From an uncultured Porphyromonas sp. (GTDB taxonomy: Bacteria > Bacteroidota > Bacteroidia > Bacteroidales > Porphyromonadaceae): DNA of 29,439 nt. The stretch is from positions 1 to 29,439 of the forward strand of contig CALTVJ010000013.1 in the NCBI GenBank assembly GCA_943912835.1. Direction: 5' to 3'. The position numbers and the translations under genes were made by a program. This document shows, in pieces, positions 1 through 7,953 of the stretch; the stretch's first letter is position 1; the number at the start of each line of letters is the position of its first letter. A model generated the notes under the pieces. It was not told the DNA's origin, ran no database searches, and worked only from the letters and a program-made list of their open reading frames with translations.

Positions 1-1
1 G

Positions 2-86
2 CGGAGAGAGAGGGATTCGAACCCCCGGAGGCTCTCACCTCAACGGTTTTCAAGACCGCCGCAATCGACCACTCTGCCATCTCTCC
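2..86 (-). tRNA. tRNA-Ser (UGA anticodon)
   Basis: On the minus strand the sequence folds as a class II tRNA of 85 nt. The acceptor stem is GGAGAGA (80-86) paired with TCTCTCC (3-9), with discriminator G at 2. The T loop reads TTCGAAT, and a long variable arm follows the anticodon stem. The anticodon UGA is complementary to positions 50-52 and lies in a CTTGAAA loop. Long variable arm plus UGA means serine (UCN codons). The window starts one base past the discriminator, so whether CCA is encoded cannot be seen. Confidence 0.96.
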
Positions 87-113
87 AAAGGAAGTGTTTC
101 TCCTTTTCGACTA

Positions 114-145
114 CAAAGATAATACTTATTTTTAGAAACACCAAA
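114..145 (-). promoter_or_regulatory. Bacteroidetes-type promoter of tRNA-Ser
   Basis: Read on the minus strand, TTTG (145-142) is followed after 20 bases by TATCTTTG (121-114). This is an exact match to the TTTG / TAnnTTTG consensus of Bacteroides promoters. Transcription would start near 107, about 20 bases before the mature tRNA. It is the best promoter match in the window. Confidence 0.75.
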
Positions 146-244
146 TCAAACCTATACAATACTCAGAAAAACTCTTTAGATAATCTGAATCATTCTCAGA
201 ATTAGCCAGAATATAAGCAACAAGAAAATGCAGAATACATAGAA

Positions 245-1615
245 CTATAGAGCCATACTATAAGGCTGATTCTTACTCGAAGACTGGAATAATGGATCTA
301 ATGCCGAAGCAACTATTCGAACAAAAATACGTCCTGGCTCTAAAACTTCAATACCATCATCAGACCAAACAATTAATTGATCTCTTTCCAAACTACGTAA
401 GGTACTTTCATCAAAATAGAGTGTTTCTAAAAGTTCTTCTCTCGATAGAGTAAATTGTTGTTGCAAATCTTCCCAAAGCACTCTATAATTGCACATAATC
501 GAAGCAATAGCTTCTGCTGCTATCTGTTCTGAAGGATTTAGTCGATAACCTCGTTCTATGGGAATATGACCTGCCTCTACAGTCTCAACATAATCAGGGA
601 TACTCTTAGTATTTTGAGCAAAAGCAGAACTAAGTTGACTGATTGCAGTCACTCCAAAAGCATAAACCTGACCAGTTGTTGCTCGAGTACAATACCCCTG
701 AAAATTACGATGTAGCATTTTCTCTTCTTGAGCTATCCAAAGCGCATCATCAGGTTTTACGAAATGATCCAAACCAACAGACTTATATCCCTTACTTGAG
801 AGTAACTCTTTTGCCACAGAAAACATCTTTGTCTTCTGCTCTTGAGTCGGCAAACCCATTTGAGCCAATATATTTTGGGCAGGTTTTACCCAGGGAACAT
901 GAGCATAACTAAACGTAACAAGCCTATCTGGACCTAACTCTATAGCTCGTCTTATGTTCTCAGAAAAACTCTCTACAGTCTGCCTTGGTAAACCATATAT
1001 AAGATCCAAATTAATAGATACTCCTGCTTTACGGAGGATCGCAAAAATGTCCTCATATCTCTCCCTAGAAGGTCTTCGATTTACAGCCTTTAGAACCTCT
1101 TCAGAAAAGTCTTGTACCCCTAAACTAAAACGATTGAAACCAGCATCAATAAGCTCTTGCCATCCACTCAAACTTAAATAACCAGGGTGACACTCTATAG
1201 CTATTTCTGCTCCATCTGCGAGAGGAAAGAGCGACATTAAGCGGACATTTATTTTTGCCAAATAATGCAAAGGTATCGCTGTAGGAGTACCCCCACCATA
1301 ATGTATCTGAGTAATAGGTCTTGTCTTATCGAGTTTTGAACAAACCATCTCAAGCTCCTGAAGAACAGCCTGCATATAACGTTCAACAGCAGCTTTACCC
1401 TCCATACTATAAGCATTACAAGCACAATAATGACACAGTTGGGGACAAAAAGGGACATGTATATAAAACGATAAATTACGTATTCCCTCTTTATTAGATG
1501 CTTCAACTGCCTCTAATAAATTCATCTCTCCATATTCTACACTAAAAAAATTTGCTGGAGGATAGCTTGTATATCGTGGTGCGGGCCTATTATACCGCTG
1601 TATTAGTTCGTTCAT
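245..1615 (-). CDS. hemN: oxygen-independent coproporphyrinogen III dehydrogenase HemN
   Basis: A 456-aa radical SAM enzyme that oxidatively decarboxylates coproporphyrinogen III to protoporphyrinogen IX without oxygen, in the cytoplasm. Visible HemN hallmarks: RYTSYP near residue 14; the cluster motif CX3CX2CXC (Cys57, 61, 64, 66), where the fourth Cys is typical of true HemN rather than HemW; GGGTPT; SLGVQDF; DLIYGLP; and LHRNFQGY in the C-terminal part. Length matches the family. It is the last gene of an rlmN-MFS-hemN operon and its start overlaps the MFS gene by 26 bp. No other haem-biosynthesis gene is in the window; many Porphyromonas have only a partial pathway, so the substrate may be scavenged porphyrin (inference). 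Confidence 0.93.
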   Translation of the reverse strand: MNELIQRYNRPAPRYTSYPPANFFSVEYGEMNLLEAVEASNKEGIRNLSFYIHVPFCPQLCHYCACNAYSMEGKAAVERYMQAVLQELEMVCSKLDKTRPITQIHYGGGTPTAIPLHYLAKINVRLMSLFPLADGAEIAIECHPGYLSLSGWQELIDAGFNRFSLGVQDFSEEVLKAVNRRPSRERYEDIFAILRKAGVSINLDLIYGLPRQTVESFSENIRRAIELGPDRLVTFSYAHVPWVKPAQNILAQMGLPTQEQKTKMFSVAKELLSSKGYKSVGLDHFVKPDDALWIAQEEKMLHRNFQGYCTRATTGQVYAFGVTAISQLSSAFAQNTKSIPDYVETVEAGHIPIERGYRLNPSEQIAAEAIASIMCNYRVLWEDLQQQFTLSREELLETLYFDESTLRSLERDQLIVWSDDGIEVLEPGRIFVRIVASALDPLFQSSSKNQPYSMAL

Positions 1616-2783
1616 TTTTCAAAGTATAAATATATATAAGGGAAACCATTGAGATAATAAACTCAACGAAAAAGAAAGAGACATAGCCTAGACGTTGACT
1701 AATAGTTCCACTCAAAGAGGCTATAAAAATGCTACTCAGATGCAACAAGACGATCTGAAGTGTAAAATCTGTTCCTTCTCTGCCTGGACGAACAAAGTCC
1801 ATAGCTTCAGCATAAATCATAACAGTCCCCATGCCATAAGCACCCCACAAAGCGAGCAGACTAAGCATAATAAATGGCCATGTGGTTAGTTGCAAATAAG
1901 CTATAGCAGCAATTAATGCTGAAGATATTGCAATACAACAAGCACTAAAAAATAGAGCTTGGTGGCGTTGTATCGTCTTAAGATATCTACCAGAAAGCCA
2001 ACTTGAAAGGAACCCACAACTTGCTCCATATAAACTAAAAAGCAAACCTATATGAGCCAAAGAATACCCTGCATCTGTTAGGTATGGCTTCATCATGGCC
2101 ATAGATCCGACCAGACCTGCATTAAACAAAAGCAACATAATGCATCTTCTTCTGGCTCCGCTACGTCTAAAAAAACGAATAATATCACTCCAAGAAACTC
2201 GCTCCGTTGGAGTTACGTCGTAATCTTTTAGTTCTTTCCGATATAAATGCAGAGGGATTAACAAAAAGAGCACAAGAAGAGCTACGATTACAAAAAGATT
2301 AGTCCATCCCCAGTATTTATATAAGAGCATTAATACTCCCCCACCAATCAAGGTGCCAGCAAATTGCCCCATAGACTGCAAACGATTTGCAGAAATTGTA
2401 TCCTCAGAGAAAACGCGACTAGTCAAGGCATCTGTCGCAATGTCCTGCGTTGCAGAGGCGACAAAAGCACAAACTACCAAAGATAAGATAAGTGAAAAAT
2501 TGAGTTCAAGATTTAACAAGGCAACTCCAAAAATACACAAAGCATAGACGATCTCACTGCCCCATATCCATAGTTTATAATCCCTAAGAGATGTAGAATA
2601 ACGATCAACTAGAGGAGCCCATAACAACTTTAGAATCCATGGCAATTTTATTAATTGCAATAAACCTATTGACGTTAGAGAGAAATGCCCCTGTCTCATC
2701 AAAACAGGAAGCAAAGTGCTAATTAGGCTCATAGGAATACTTTGAGCCACATAAAGAGAGAAGAAGGTTAACCCTCTGTACAT
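1590..2783 (-). CDS. MFS transporter, AmpG/RhtX-like
   Basis: A 397-aa polytopic inner-membrane protein with about 12 hydrophobic segments spread over its length. The N-terminal stretch with KLPWILKLLWAPLVDR around residues 45-60 is the loop 2-3 motif of AmpG/RhtX-like major facilitator proteins. These import muropeptides, siderophores or acetyl-CoA-like substrates in other bacteria; the substrate here cannot be read from sequence. It starts 5 bp after the rlmN stop and overlaps hemN by 26 bp, so it is translated from the same message. The hemN neighbourhood makes porphyrin or iron-chelate transport a possibility, but this is only an inference. Confidence 0.8.
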   Translation of the reverse strand: MYRGLTFFSLYVAQSIPMSLISTLLPVLMRQGHFSLTSIGLLQLIKLPWILKLLWAPLVDRYSTSLRDYKLWIWGSEIVYALCIFGVALLNLELNFSLILSLVVCAFVASATQDIATDALTSRVFSEDTISANRLQSMGQFAGTLIGGGVLMLLYKYWGWTNLFVIVALLVLFLLIPLHLYRKELKDYDVTPTERVSWSDIIRFFRRSGARRRCIMLLLFNAGLVGSMAMMKPYLTDAGYSLAHIGLLFSLYGASCGFLSSWLSGRYLKTIQRHQALFFSACCIAISSALIAAIAYLQLTTWPFIMLSLLALWGAYGMGTVMIYAEAMDFVRPGREGTDFTLQIVLLHLSSIFIASLSGTISQRLGYVSFFFVEFIISMVSLIYIYTLKNERTNTAV

Positions 2784-2788
2784 CGCTC

Positions 2789-3823
2789 CTATAGATTCAT
2801 TTGCTCTTTTGTTGAGAGCATACCACAGGCTGCACTAATATCCTCACCACGACTAGTACGGATGGTAGTCGTATAACCATGATGCTCCAGATGTCGCTTA
2901 AAGGCTTCCATACGTTCTCTTGTAGTTGGGCGTAAAGGCACATTAGGTATCTGGTGAAATGGTATTAAGTTGATACGACAAGGGATACCTCTCAAGATGC
3001 GAGCCAACTCTTCGGCATGCTTAATACTATCATTCCTATCATCAAAAACAATATATTCAAAAGACACCCGTCTTTGCCCCGAAAAATCATACGTACGTAT
3101 CAGATCCAAAACCTCCAAAAGTGTCATTCCACTCTCCGCAGGCATAATATCCAAACGGCCCTCATGAAAAGGATTGTGTAAACTTACAGCCAAATGACAA
3201 GTCGTTTCACTCAAGAACCTAGCTAAGCCTTTTCTGACACCGACAGTTGATAATGTGACACGCTTCGGACTCCAAGCTAAGCCCCAAGAAGAAGTAATCA
3301 CAGATATTGAACGCATCACCTGCTCAACATTATCAAGAGGCTCACCCATACCCATATAAACGATATTTGTGAGTTTCTCCGCTTCATCTACAGAAAGTAT
3401 TTGATTGATAATTTCACCCACAGGTAAGTGTCCCTTAAAACCTTGTTTACCTGTCATACAAAACAGGCAATTCATTTTACAGCCGACTTGAGATGAAATA
3501 CAAAGTGTATGCCTGTCATCATCTGGGATATATACAGCCTCCACTAAACCCTCAGAAGCAACACGAAACAAATACTTACGTGTACCATCTATAGAAGTCT
3601 GACTAGTCAAAGGTTTTACCCTTCCTACTTCATAAAGCTCATTAAGTTTTTGTCTATTCTCTTTGGAGATATTGCTCATTTCATCAATGCTCAAAACTCT
3701 CTTCTTATAAAGCCACTCTGCTATTTGCTTACCTGTAAACTTAGGCATTCCTAAACTCAAGGCAATATCAGCAAGCTCCTCAAGGCTTAATCCTAGTAAT
3801 ATTTTTTTCTTGACTATATCCAT
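2789..3823 (-). CDS. rlmN: dual-specificity 23S rRNA/tRNA adenine-C2 methyltransferase RlmN
   Basis: A 344-aa radical SAM methylase that makes 2-methyladenosine at A2503 of 23S rRNA and A37 of some tRNAs. Seen in the sequence: the CX3CX2C cluster motif (Cys115, 119, 122), the MGMGEPLDN motif, and the C-terminal catalytic Cys333 in SAACGML, which forms the methyl-cysteine/RNA adduct partner in the family. Length is normal. RlmN is preferred over Cfr from general conservation and a housekeeping setting, but the two are paralogues. First gene of the rlmN-MFS-hemN operon, with a -7 element upstream. Confidence 0.94.
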   Translation of the reverse strand: MDIVKKKILLGLSLEELADIALSLGMPKFTGKQIAEWLYKKRVLSIDEMSNISKENRQKLNELYEVGRVKPLTSQTSIDGTRKYLFRVASEGLVEAVYIPDDDRHTLCISSQVGCKMNCLFCMTGKQGFKGHLPVGEIINQILSVDEAEKLTNIVYMGMGEPLDNVEQVMRSISVITSSWGLAWSPKRVTLSTVGVRKGLARFLSETTCHLAVSLHNPFHEGRLDIMPAESGMTLLEVLDLIRTYDFSGQRRVSFEYIVFDDRNDSIKHAEELARILRGIPCRINLIPFHQIPNVPLRPTTRERMEAFKRHLEHHGYTTTIRTSRGEDISAACGMLSTKEQMNL

Positions 3824-3861
3824 TTTAAATCTTATCCTACTATTAAATGAAACCTAATAAT

Positions 3862-3869
3862 CAAATATA
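3862..3869 (-). promoter_or_regulatory. putative -7 element for rlmN operon
   Basis: TATATTTG on the minus strand matches TAnnTTTG and lies 38 bp before the rlmN start codon, giving a leader of about 30 nt. No TTTG is seen at the -33 distance, so the match is partial. Confidence 0.45.
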
Positions 3870-4003
3870 AAGTTTAAGATTTTGCTTGCGTTCTCGTAGA
3901 ATCTAAACATAGATGACATGGAGAAGTCCCCATCAAGAAGTCCCCAATTAAACAAAACAAACATATCACAAAGTATCCCATTAATATTATCTATATTATT
4001 TAC

Positions 4004-4011
4004 TACATTTG
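4004..4011 (+). promoter_or_regulatory. putative -7 element for the SDR dehydrogenase gene
   Basis: TACATTTG matches TAnnTTTG and lies 49 bp before the ATG at 4061. The region upstream is very AT-rich but shows no clear -33 TTTG at the usual spacing. Confidence 0.45.
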
Positions 4012-4060
4012 TAGTACCATAAAACTAGATATTTACTAACATCAAACTAAGCAAACGGTC

Positions 4061-5017
4061 ATGAGAAATATCTTGATCATTGGCTCGACAGGGCAAATCG
4101 GCACAGAGCTTACTATGGCTCTAAGAAAACACTCACCTAATGGCCATGTAGTGGCTGGTTATATACCTAGCCAACCACCAAGCCAAGAACTATTGGAGAC
4201 TGGTCCCTCAGAAATTGTAGACATCACTAATGCTCAGCAAATAGCCGATGTTGTACGCAAATACAAGGTGGACACGATTTACAATCTTGCAGCTTTGCTT
4301 AGTGCCGTCGCTGAGGCAAAACCTCAATTAGCTTGGCAAATAGGTATGGGGGGATTATTTAACGTCCTAGAAGTAGCTCGCGAAGAAGGATGTGCCGTCT
4401 TTACACCAAGTTCTATTGCGGCCTTTGGTCCAGACACCCCAAGAGATAACACTCCCCAAGATACACTCCAGCGTCCACAAACGATGTATGGAGTAACAAA
4501 AGTTTCCGGAGAGCTTCTTAGTGATTACTATCACAAACGTTTTGGTGTAGATACGCGTTCGGTACGATTTCCTGGATTAATCTCAAATGTAGCACTGCCA
4601 GGAGGTGGTACGACCGATTACGCTGTGGACATTTACTATGCTGCTGTGCGTGACGGACGCTTTACTTGTCCACTCAAACCTGGCACATACATGGATATGA
4701 TGTATATGCCCGATGCCCTAAGAGCATCTATCGAACTTATGGAAGCTGATCCTAGCAAATTGATACATCGCAACTCTTTTAACCTAGCATCGATGAGTTT
4801 CGAGCCAACACAAATTATCGAAGAAGTGCGACGTCTTGTCCCCGAATTGCAAGTAGAATTTGTAATAGATGAGCTCCGTCAATCAATCGCCGATAGCTGG
4901 CCAAACTCTATGGATGATAGTTGCGCAAGAGCTGAATGGGGGTGGAAACCTCAGTACGACTTACGTGCGATGAGTGAAGATATGATTAAGACCTTGCGTC
5001 TCAAATTTGGCAAATAG
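4061..5017 (+). CDS. SDR-family L-threonine 3-dehydrogenase-like protein
   Basis: A 318-aa extended short-chain dehydrogenase. It has the NAD-binding GSTGQIG loop at residues 8-14, a PSSIAAFGP segment, and the catalytic Tyr143-X3-Lys147 in YGVTK. RFPGLIS and the GGGTTDYAVDIYY segment recall the SDR type of threonine dehydrogenase (the epimerase-like kind known from Flavobacteria, Cytophaga and animals), which oxidises L-threonine to 2-amino-3-ketobutyrate. The usual partner, glycine C-acetyltransferase (kbl), is not in the window. It is monocistronic, with its own -7 element and a downstream hairpin. An undefined NAD-dependent epimerase is the alternative reading. Confidence 0.8.
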   Translation: MRNILIIGSTGQIGTELTMALRKHSPNGHVVAGYIPSQPPSQELLETGPSEIVDITNAQQIADVVRKYKVDTIYNLAALLSAVAEAKPQLAWQIGMGGLFNVLEVAREEGCAVFTPSSIAAFGPDTPRDNTPQDTLQRPQTMYGVTKVSGELLSDYYHKRFGVDTRSVRFPGLISNVALPGGGTTDYAVDIYYAAVRDGRFTCPLKPGTYMDMMYMPDALRASIELMEADPSKLIHRNSFNLASMSFEPTQIIEEVRRLVPELQVEFVIDELRQSIADSWPNSMDDSCARAEWGWKPQYDLRAMSEDMIKTLRLKFGK

Positions 5018-5044
5018 AGACTATATCTCCTATCCAACAATCAA

Positions 5045-5085
5045 AGAGCTGGTCTTTAATTGCACAAGATCAGCTCTGTTTCTCT
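5045..5085 (+). terminator. hairpin terminator after SDR dehydrogenase gene
   Basis: A 12-bp stem (5045-5056 with 5066-5077, one G-T pair) around a 9-nt loop is followed by GTTTCTCTT. It lies 27 bp after the stop codon. The T tract is interrupted, so efficiency is uncertain. Confidence 0.6.
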
Positions 5086-5132
5086 TATACCTAAATTAAA
5101 AACCTAATAATACGACAAACGAAAGTATTACT

Positions 5133-5984
5133 ATGACCACAACCAAACCTTATGCACTCGTTTTAGTAACCTTCGGAAGCACCTATCCTGGGCCACATGA
5201 AACTTTTGCAAAGCTCAGAAGTTTCTTTGGTGAAGCATACCCCGAGCACGATATCTATATGGCCTTCACCAGTGGGATCTGTGCTAGACGTTGGTACAAA
5301 AAAACAGGAGAGCAGTATTACTCTGCAGATATCCTCCTAGAAAACATAGGGCAACAAGGTTATCAAGCCGTACTTATACAGAGTCTACACATTATTCCTG
5401 GTCTGGAATACTCTTTCATACATAAGCGATATTTACCCAAATTTCAAGAAAAATATCCACACATTCCTGTACGTATTGGCAAGCCCCTGCTCTACTCTGA
5501 TGATGACATCAAACGTGTCGGCGATATCATTTACAACGAATTTGAGTCAAGGCTTAACCATGGAGAAGCCCTAGTCTTGATGGGACACGGAAATGATACA
5601 GACAACTTCCCCGAGGCAAATGCCAAGTACGACAAACTAAATGCATACCTACAAACCTTAGACGAAAAAATCGTCATCGGAACCGTTGATTACGAAGGAA
5701 TGCTTTACGAGGAAATCGAATCTTACCTACTTGAGCATTGCTCTCCTGGGACAAAGGTCAATTTATTACCTCTGATGAGTGTTGCAGGAGATCATGCTCT
5801 CAATGATATGGCAGGAGAGTGGGAAGATGATGCTCCTATAGAAGAACAAAGTTGGATATGCCGACTACAAGAGGCTGGCTACCGATCTGATCGAGAAGAA
5901 AATTGCCATTTATATGGTCTGGCAGATATCCCCTCTATCCGTGAAATCTGGCTTGAGCACTTACGTGAGGCTGAAGCTACATAA
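5133..5984 (+). CDS. CbiK-type sirohydrochlorin cobaltochelatase-like protein (cytoplasmic)
   Basis: A 283-aa class II chelatase fold protein. The CbiK family inserts Co(II) into sirohydrochlorin in the anaerobic cobalamin route. Seen: VTFGST near residue 12; SLHIIPGLEY with His86 and Glu92; LMGHGN with His152; and LMSVAGDHALNDMAGE with His221. Glu92, His152 and His221 fit the metal-binding Glu and His residues of CbiK. There is no signal peptide or lipobox, unlike the CbiK-like haem-binding surface lipoprotein IhtB of P. gingivalis, so this copy should act in the cytoplasm. No cobalamin genes surround it. It heads a unit with a LolA-like and a GSCFA gene. The metal and tetrapyrrole used are open. 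Confidence 0.85.
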   Translation: MTTTKPYALVLVTFGSTYPGPHETFAKLRSFFGEAYPEHDIYMAFTSGICARRWYKKTGEQYYSADILLENIGQQGYQAVLIQSLHIIPGLEYSFIHKRYLPKFQEKYPHIPVRIGKPLLYSDDDIKRVGDIIYNEFESRLNHGEALVLMGHGNDTDNFPEANAKYDKLNAYLQTLDEKIVIGTVDYEGMLYEEIESYLLEHCSPGTKVNLLPLMSVAGDHALNDMAGEWEDDAPIEEQSWICRLQEAGYRSDREENCHLYGLADIPSIREIWLEHLREAEAT

Positions 5985-6006
5985 TAACCATAAATTGAAT
6001 TTCATT

Positions 6007-6645
6007 ATGCTAAAAAAAATCATAAGCTTAGGCATAGTTCTCAGCTTGCAACTAACAACCATGTTTGCCCAAAACAAAGAGTCGGCATCAGACTTAATGG
6101 CAAGAGCTGAACGCAAAATATATACACCAGCAAGCAGCGAAGCAAGTTTTATATCAAGCTATTATAATCACAAAGGCAACCTAGAAAGTAAAATCTCGGG
6201 GAAGCTTTTGGTACAAGGTCCATATTTCCGTTTAGAATATGGTGATATCTTTGCGGTCTTTGACGGGAAGACTCTAAGCCACCATAATAATGCAGAGGAA
6301 ACGCTAACTTACAGCACACCCTCTGAGGAGGAACTATTACAAATTAACCCTCTACACTTCTTACGTTCTCGTGCTAAAGGATTTGATATTCGTAGCCTAT
6401 CAAATCAAGGCGGTAGACAGACACTCGTATACACCCCCAAAAACAAAACTAACATCAAAGAAATAAACATCACTTATCGTTTGAGTGATGCCACTCCAGA
6501 GCGCCTAAAGGTTATAGCAAAAGATGGAGGAAAAATTGAAGTTGTTATACAAGGGCTAAAAGCTCTAAAAACCACCCTTCCACAAGCCCAGTTCACTCTA
6601 AACCCAAGTAAATATCCTCATAGTGAAGTCGTAGATCTTCGCTAA
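6007..6645 (+). CDS. LolA-like outer-membrane lipoprotein carrier / periplasmic protein
   Basis: A 212-aa exported protein. The ATG at 6007 is chosen because it begins a clear signal peptide (MLKKIISLGIVLSLQLTTMFAQ, cut after Ala-Gln or just before); the open frame extends upstream to 5914 but that part overlaps the chelatase gene and is not signal-like. The mature part shows LolA-superfamily features: alternating beta strands, an SGKLLVQGPYFRLEY segment, FDGKTLSHHN, and a late KTTLPQAQFTLNP motif. LolA carries lipoproteins across the periplasm. Bacteroidetes have several LolA-like paralogues of unknown cargo. It starts 22 bp after the chelatase stop and is probably co-transcribed. Confidence 0.75.
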   Translation: MLKKIISLGIVLSLQLTTMFAQNKESASDLMARAERKIYTPASSEASFISSYYNHKGNLESKISGKLLVQGPYFRLEYGDIFAVFDGKTLSHHNNAEETLTYSTPSEEELLQINPLHFLRSRAKGFDIRSLSNQGGRQTLVYTPKNKTNIKEINITYRLSDATPERLKVIAKDGGKIEVVIQGLKALKTTLPQAQFTLNPSKYPHSEVVDLR

Positions 6646-6671
6646 TACTCTGTCTATCTCTAAATAGCAAG

Positions 6672-7634
6672 ATGTCCTATCCGTTCCAAACTCAAGTCAA
6701 ACTACCTAAACCACCCGAGCCTCAGCTCGTATATGGCAAAAAATTGCTCAGCCTTGGCTCTTGTTTTAGTGAGCATATTGGTCAAGCCTTAGCTAAACAA
6801 GGACAACATATCTGTGTAAACCCCTTTGGAGTTCTTTATAACCCCATAAGCATGGTTGCAGGCTTAGATAGACTAATGAGTAGAACGCCATTCTCAGAAA
6901 ACGAGCTATTTGAGTACAATGAGCTATTTCATAGTCCACTGCACCACGGTAGCTATTCGGGCATTACCCCAGAAAATAGTTTATCTAGAATAAATGATCA
7001 TTATCTAGAGGCTGTCAATACACTTGGCTCCCTAGACTTTCTACTCTTGACTTGGGGAACAGCTTGGATATATACAGAGAGACTTACAGGTCAAATCGTA
7101 GCAAATTGTCACAAACGCCCAGAGCGAGAATTTGAACGTCGCCTATGGACTGTAGACGAACTCATTGGAAAGGTACTCCCTACTCTACGAAGTCTGAAAG
7201 AAGATTGTCCCCAACTACAAATTGTATCTACCATCAGCCCCATCAGACATCTTAGAGATGGAGCACAAGGTAATCAGCTCAGTAAGGCCACTCTGGTATT
7301 AATGAATCAGAAATTGCAAGAGGAGTTAGGGGAAGATTATTTTCATTATTTCCCAGCTTATGAAATAGTCCTTGACGAGCTGAGAGACTATCGTTTCTAT
7401 GCAGATGATATGCTCCACCCCTCTAACCTCACACAAAATATCATTACGGAACGTTTCTCGAAATGGCTAATGACTGACGAGAGCTACAACATTGCTCAGC
7501 AGGTTTTGCAATTAAAGCGTCAGAAAGAGCATAGATCCCTACACCCAGAGACCATGGCTTCAAGTCTACAAAGAGAACAACTCGACATACTTATTAAAAA
7601 CTTTTTGTCTCTACATCCAGACGTACGATGGTAA
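6672..7634 (+). CDS. GSCFA-domain protein
   Basis: A 320-aa protein with the family-defining LGSCFSEHIG at residues 28-37, then NPFGVLYNP, a LLTWGTAWIY segment and a late DDMLHPS. The GSCFA family (Pfam) is common in Bacteroidetes and relates to SGNH/GDSL hydrolases: the Ser of GSCF and the D-x-x-H of the DDMLH segment would be the catalytic residues. The substrate is not known. No signal peptide is seen. It is the third gene of the chelatase-LolA-GSCFA unit, starting 26 bp after the LolA-like gene, with a strong hairpin 100 bp downstream. Confidence 0.88.
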   Translation: MSYPFQTQVKLPKPPEPQLVYGKKLLSLGSCFSEHIGQALAKQGQHICVNPFGVLYNPISMVAGLDRLMSRTPFSENELFEYNELFHSPLHHGSYSGITPENSLSRINDHYLEAVNTLGSLDFLLLTWGTAWIYTERLTGQIVANCHKRPEREFERRLWTVDELIGKVLPTLRSLKEDCPQLQIVSTISPIRHLRDGAQGNQLSKATLVLMNQKLQEELGEDYFHYFPAYEIVLDELRDYRFYADDMLHPSNLTQNIITERFSKWLMTDESYNIAQQVLQLKRQKEHRSLHPETMASSLQREQLDILIKNFLSLHPDVRW

Positions 7635-7734
7635 AACCTTAATCTTACCCTCAAACAAGCTTACGAAAGTGGTTGGATGAGGTTTGCAAGCCCAAGGTAA
7701 AATAAGGGGCAGCATACTTCATCGTTCCCGAATA

Positions 7735-7785
7735 AACAAGAAGACGGCTATAGCAACCCTCATTTGCTATAGCCGTCTTCTTGTT
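7735..7785. terminator. 22-bp perfect hairpin between convergent GSCFA and folC genes
   Basis: Positions 7735-7756 and 7764-7785 are perfect inverted repeats of 22 bp around the 7-nt loop CCCTCAT. The hairpin sits between two converging transcription units and would serve as a terminator for both. T tracts are short on both sides. It is longer than usual for a rho-independent terminator, so a structured 3' end is also possible. Confidence 0.75.
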
Positions 7786-7821
7786 ATCGACACCTGCTAA
7801 ACTAAATACTCTTACTATTTA

Positions 7822-7953
7822 AGACTATTGCATACTACGGCACTCGCTTGGTTATTTTCGACATCTGGGTTTAGTCATTTACAAAAGTAAACTCCTTCCC
7901 CCTCAGTCTCAATGCCTGACGATTAGCACATTTTGGAACCCATGCAACGGTCT
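7822..7953. mobile_element. MITE-like element, copy A (132 bp) with 7-bp target duplication
   Basis: Ends are AGACTATTGCA (7822-7832) and TGCAACGGTCT (7943-7953), imperfect inverted repeats with 9 of 11 positions matching. The element is flanked by perfect 7-bp direct repeats CTATTTA (7815-7821 and 7954-7960). The first ~105 bp are about 88 % identical by eye to copy B at 13758. No coding capacity is seen. The right duplication contains the folC stop codon, so it inserted exactly at the end of folC, between the gene and its hairpin terminator. Compared with copy B it lacks about 40 bp near the right end. Confidence 0.82.

Noticed and set aside
643..912. 89-codon open frame opposite hemN, and similar frames opposite ileS, htpG, folC and the barrel receptor gene
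   Set aside because: These lie antisense to clearly conserved proteins and show no family features of their own.
2789..3823. Cfr-type resistance methylase instead of RlmN
   Set aside because: Housekeeping operon context and general sequence character fit RlmN; nothing suggests a mobile resistance gene.
3922..3946. Possible start of a CRISPR array
   Set aside because: Only two 11-bp repeats with a 3-bp gap; no spacers and no cas genes. No CRISPR array was seen anywhere in the window.
5914..6006. Upstream extension of the LolA-like gene
   Set aside because: It overlaps the chelatase gene, and the signal peptide begins at the ATG at 6007.
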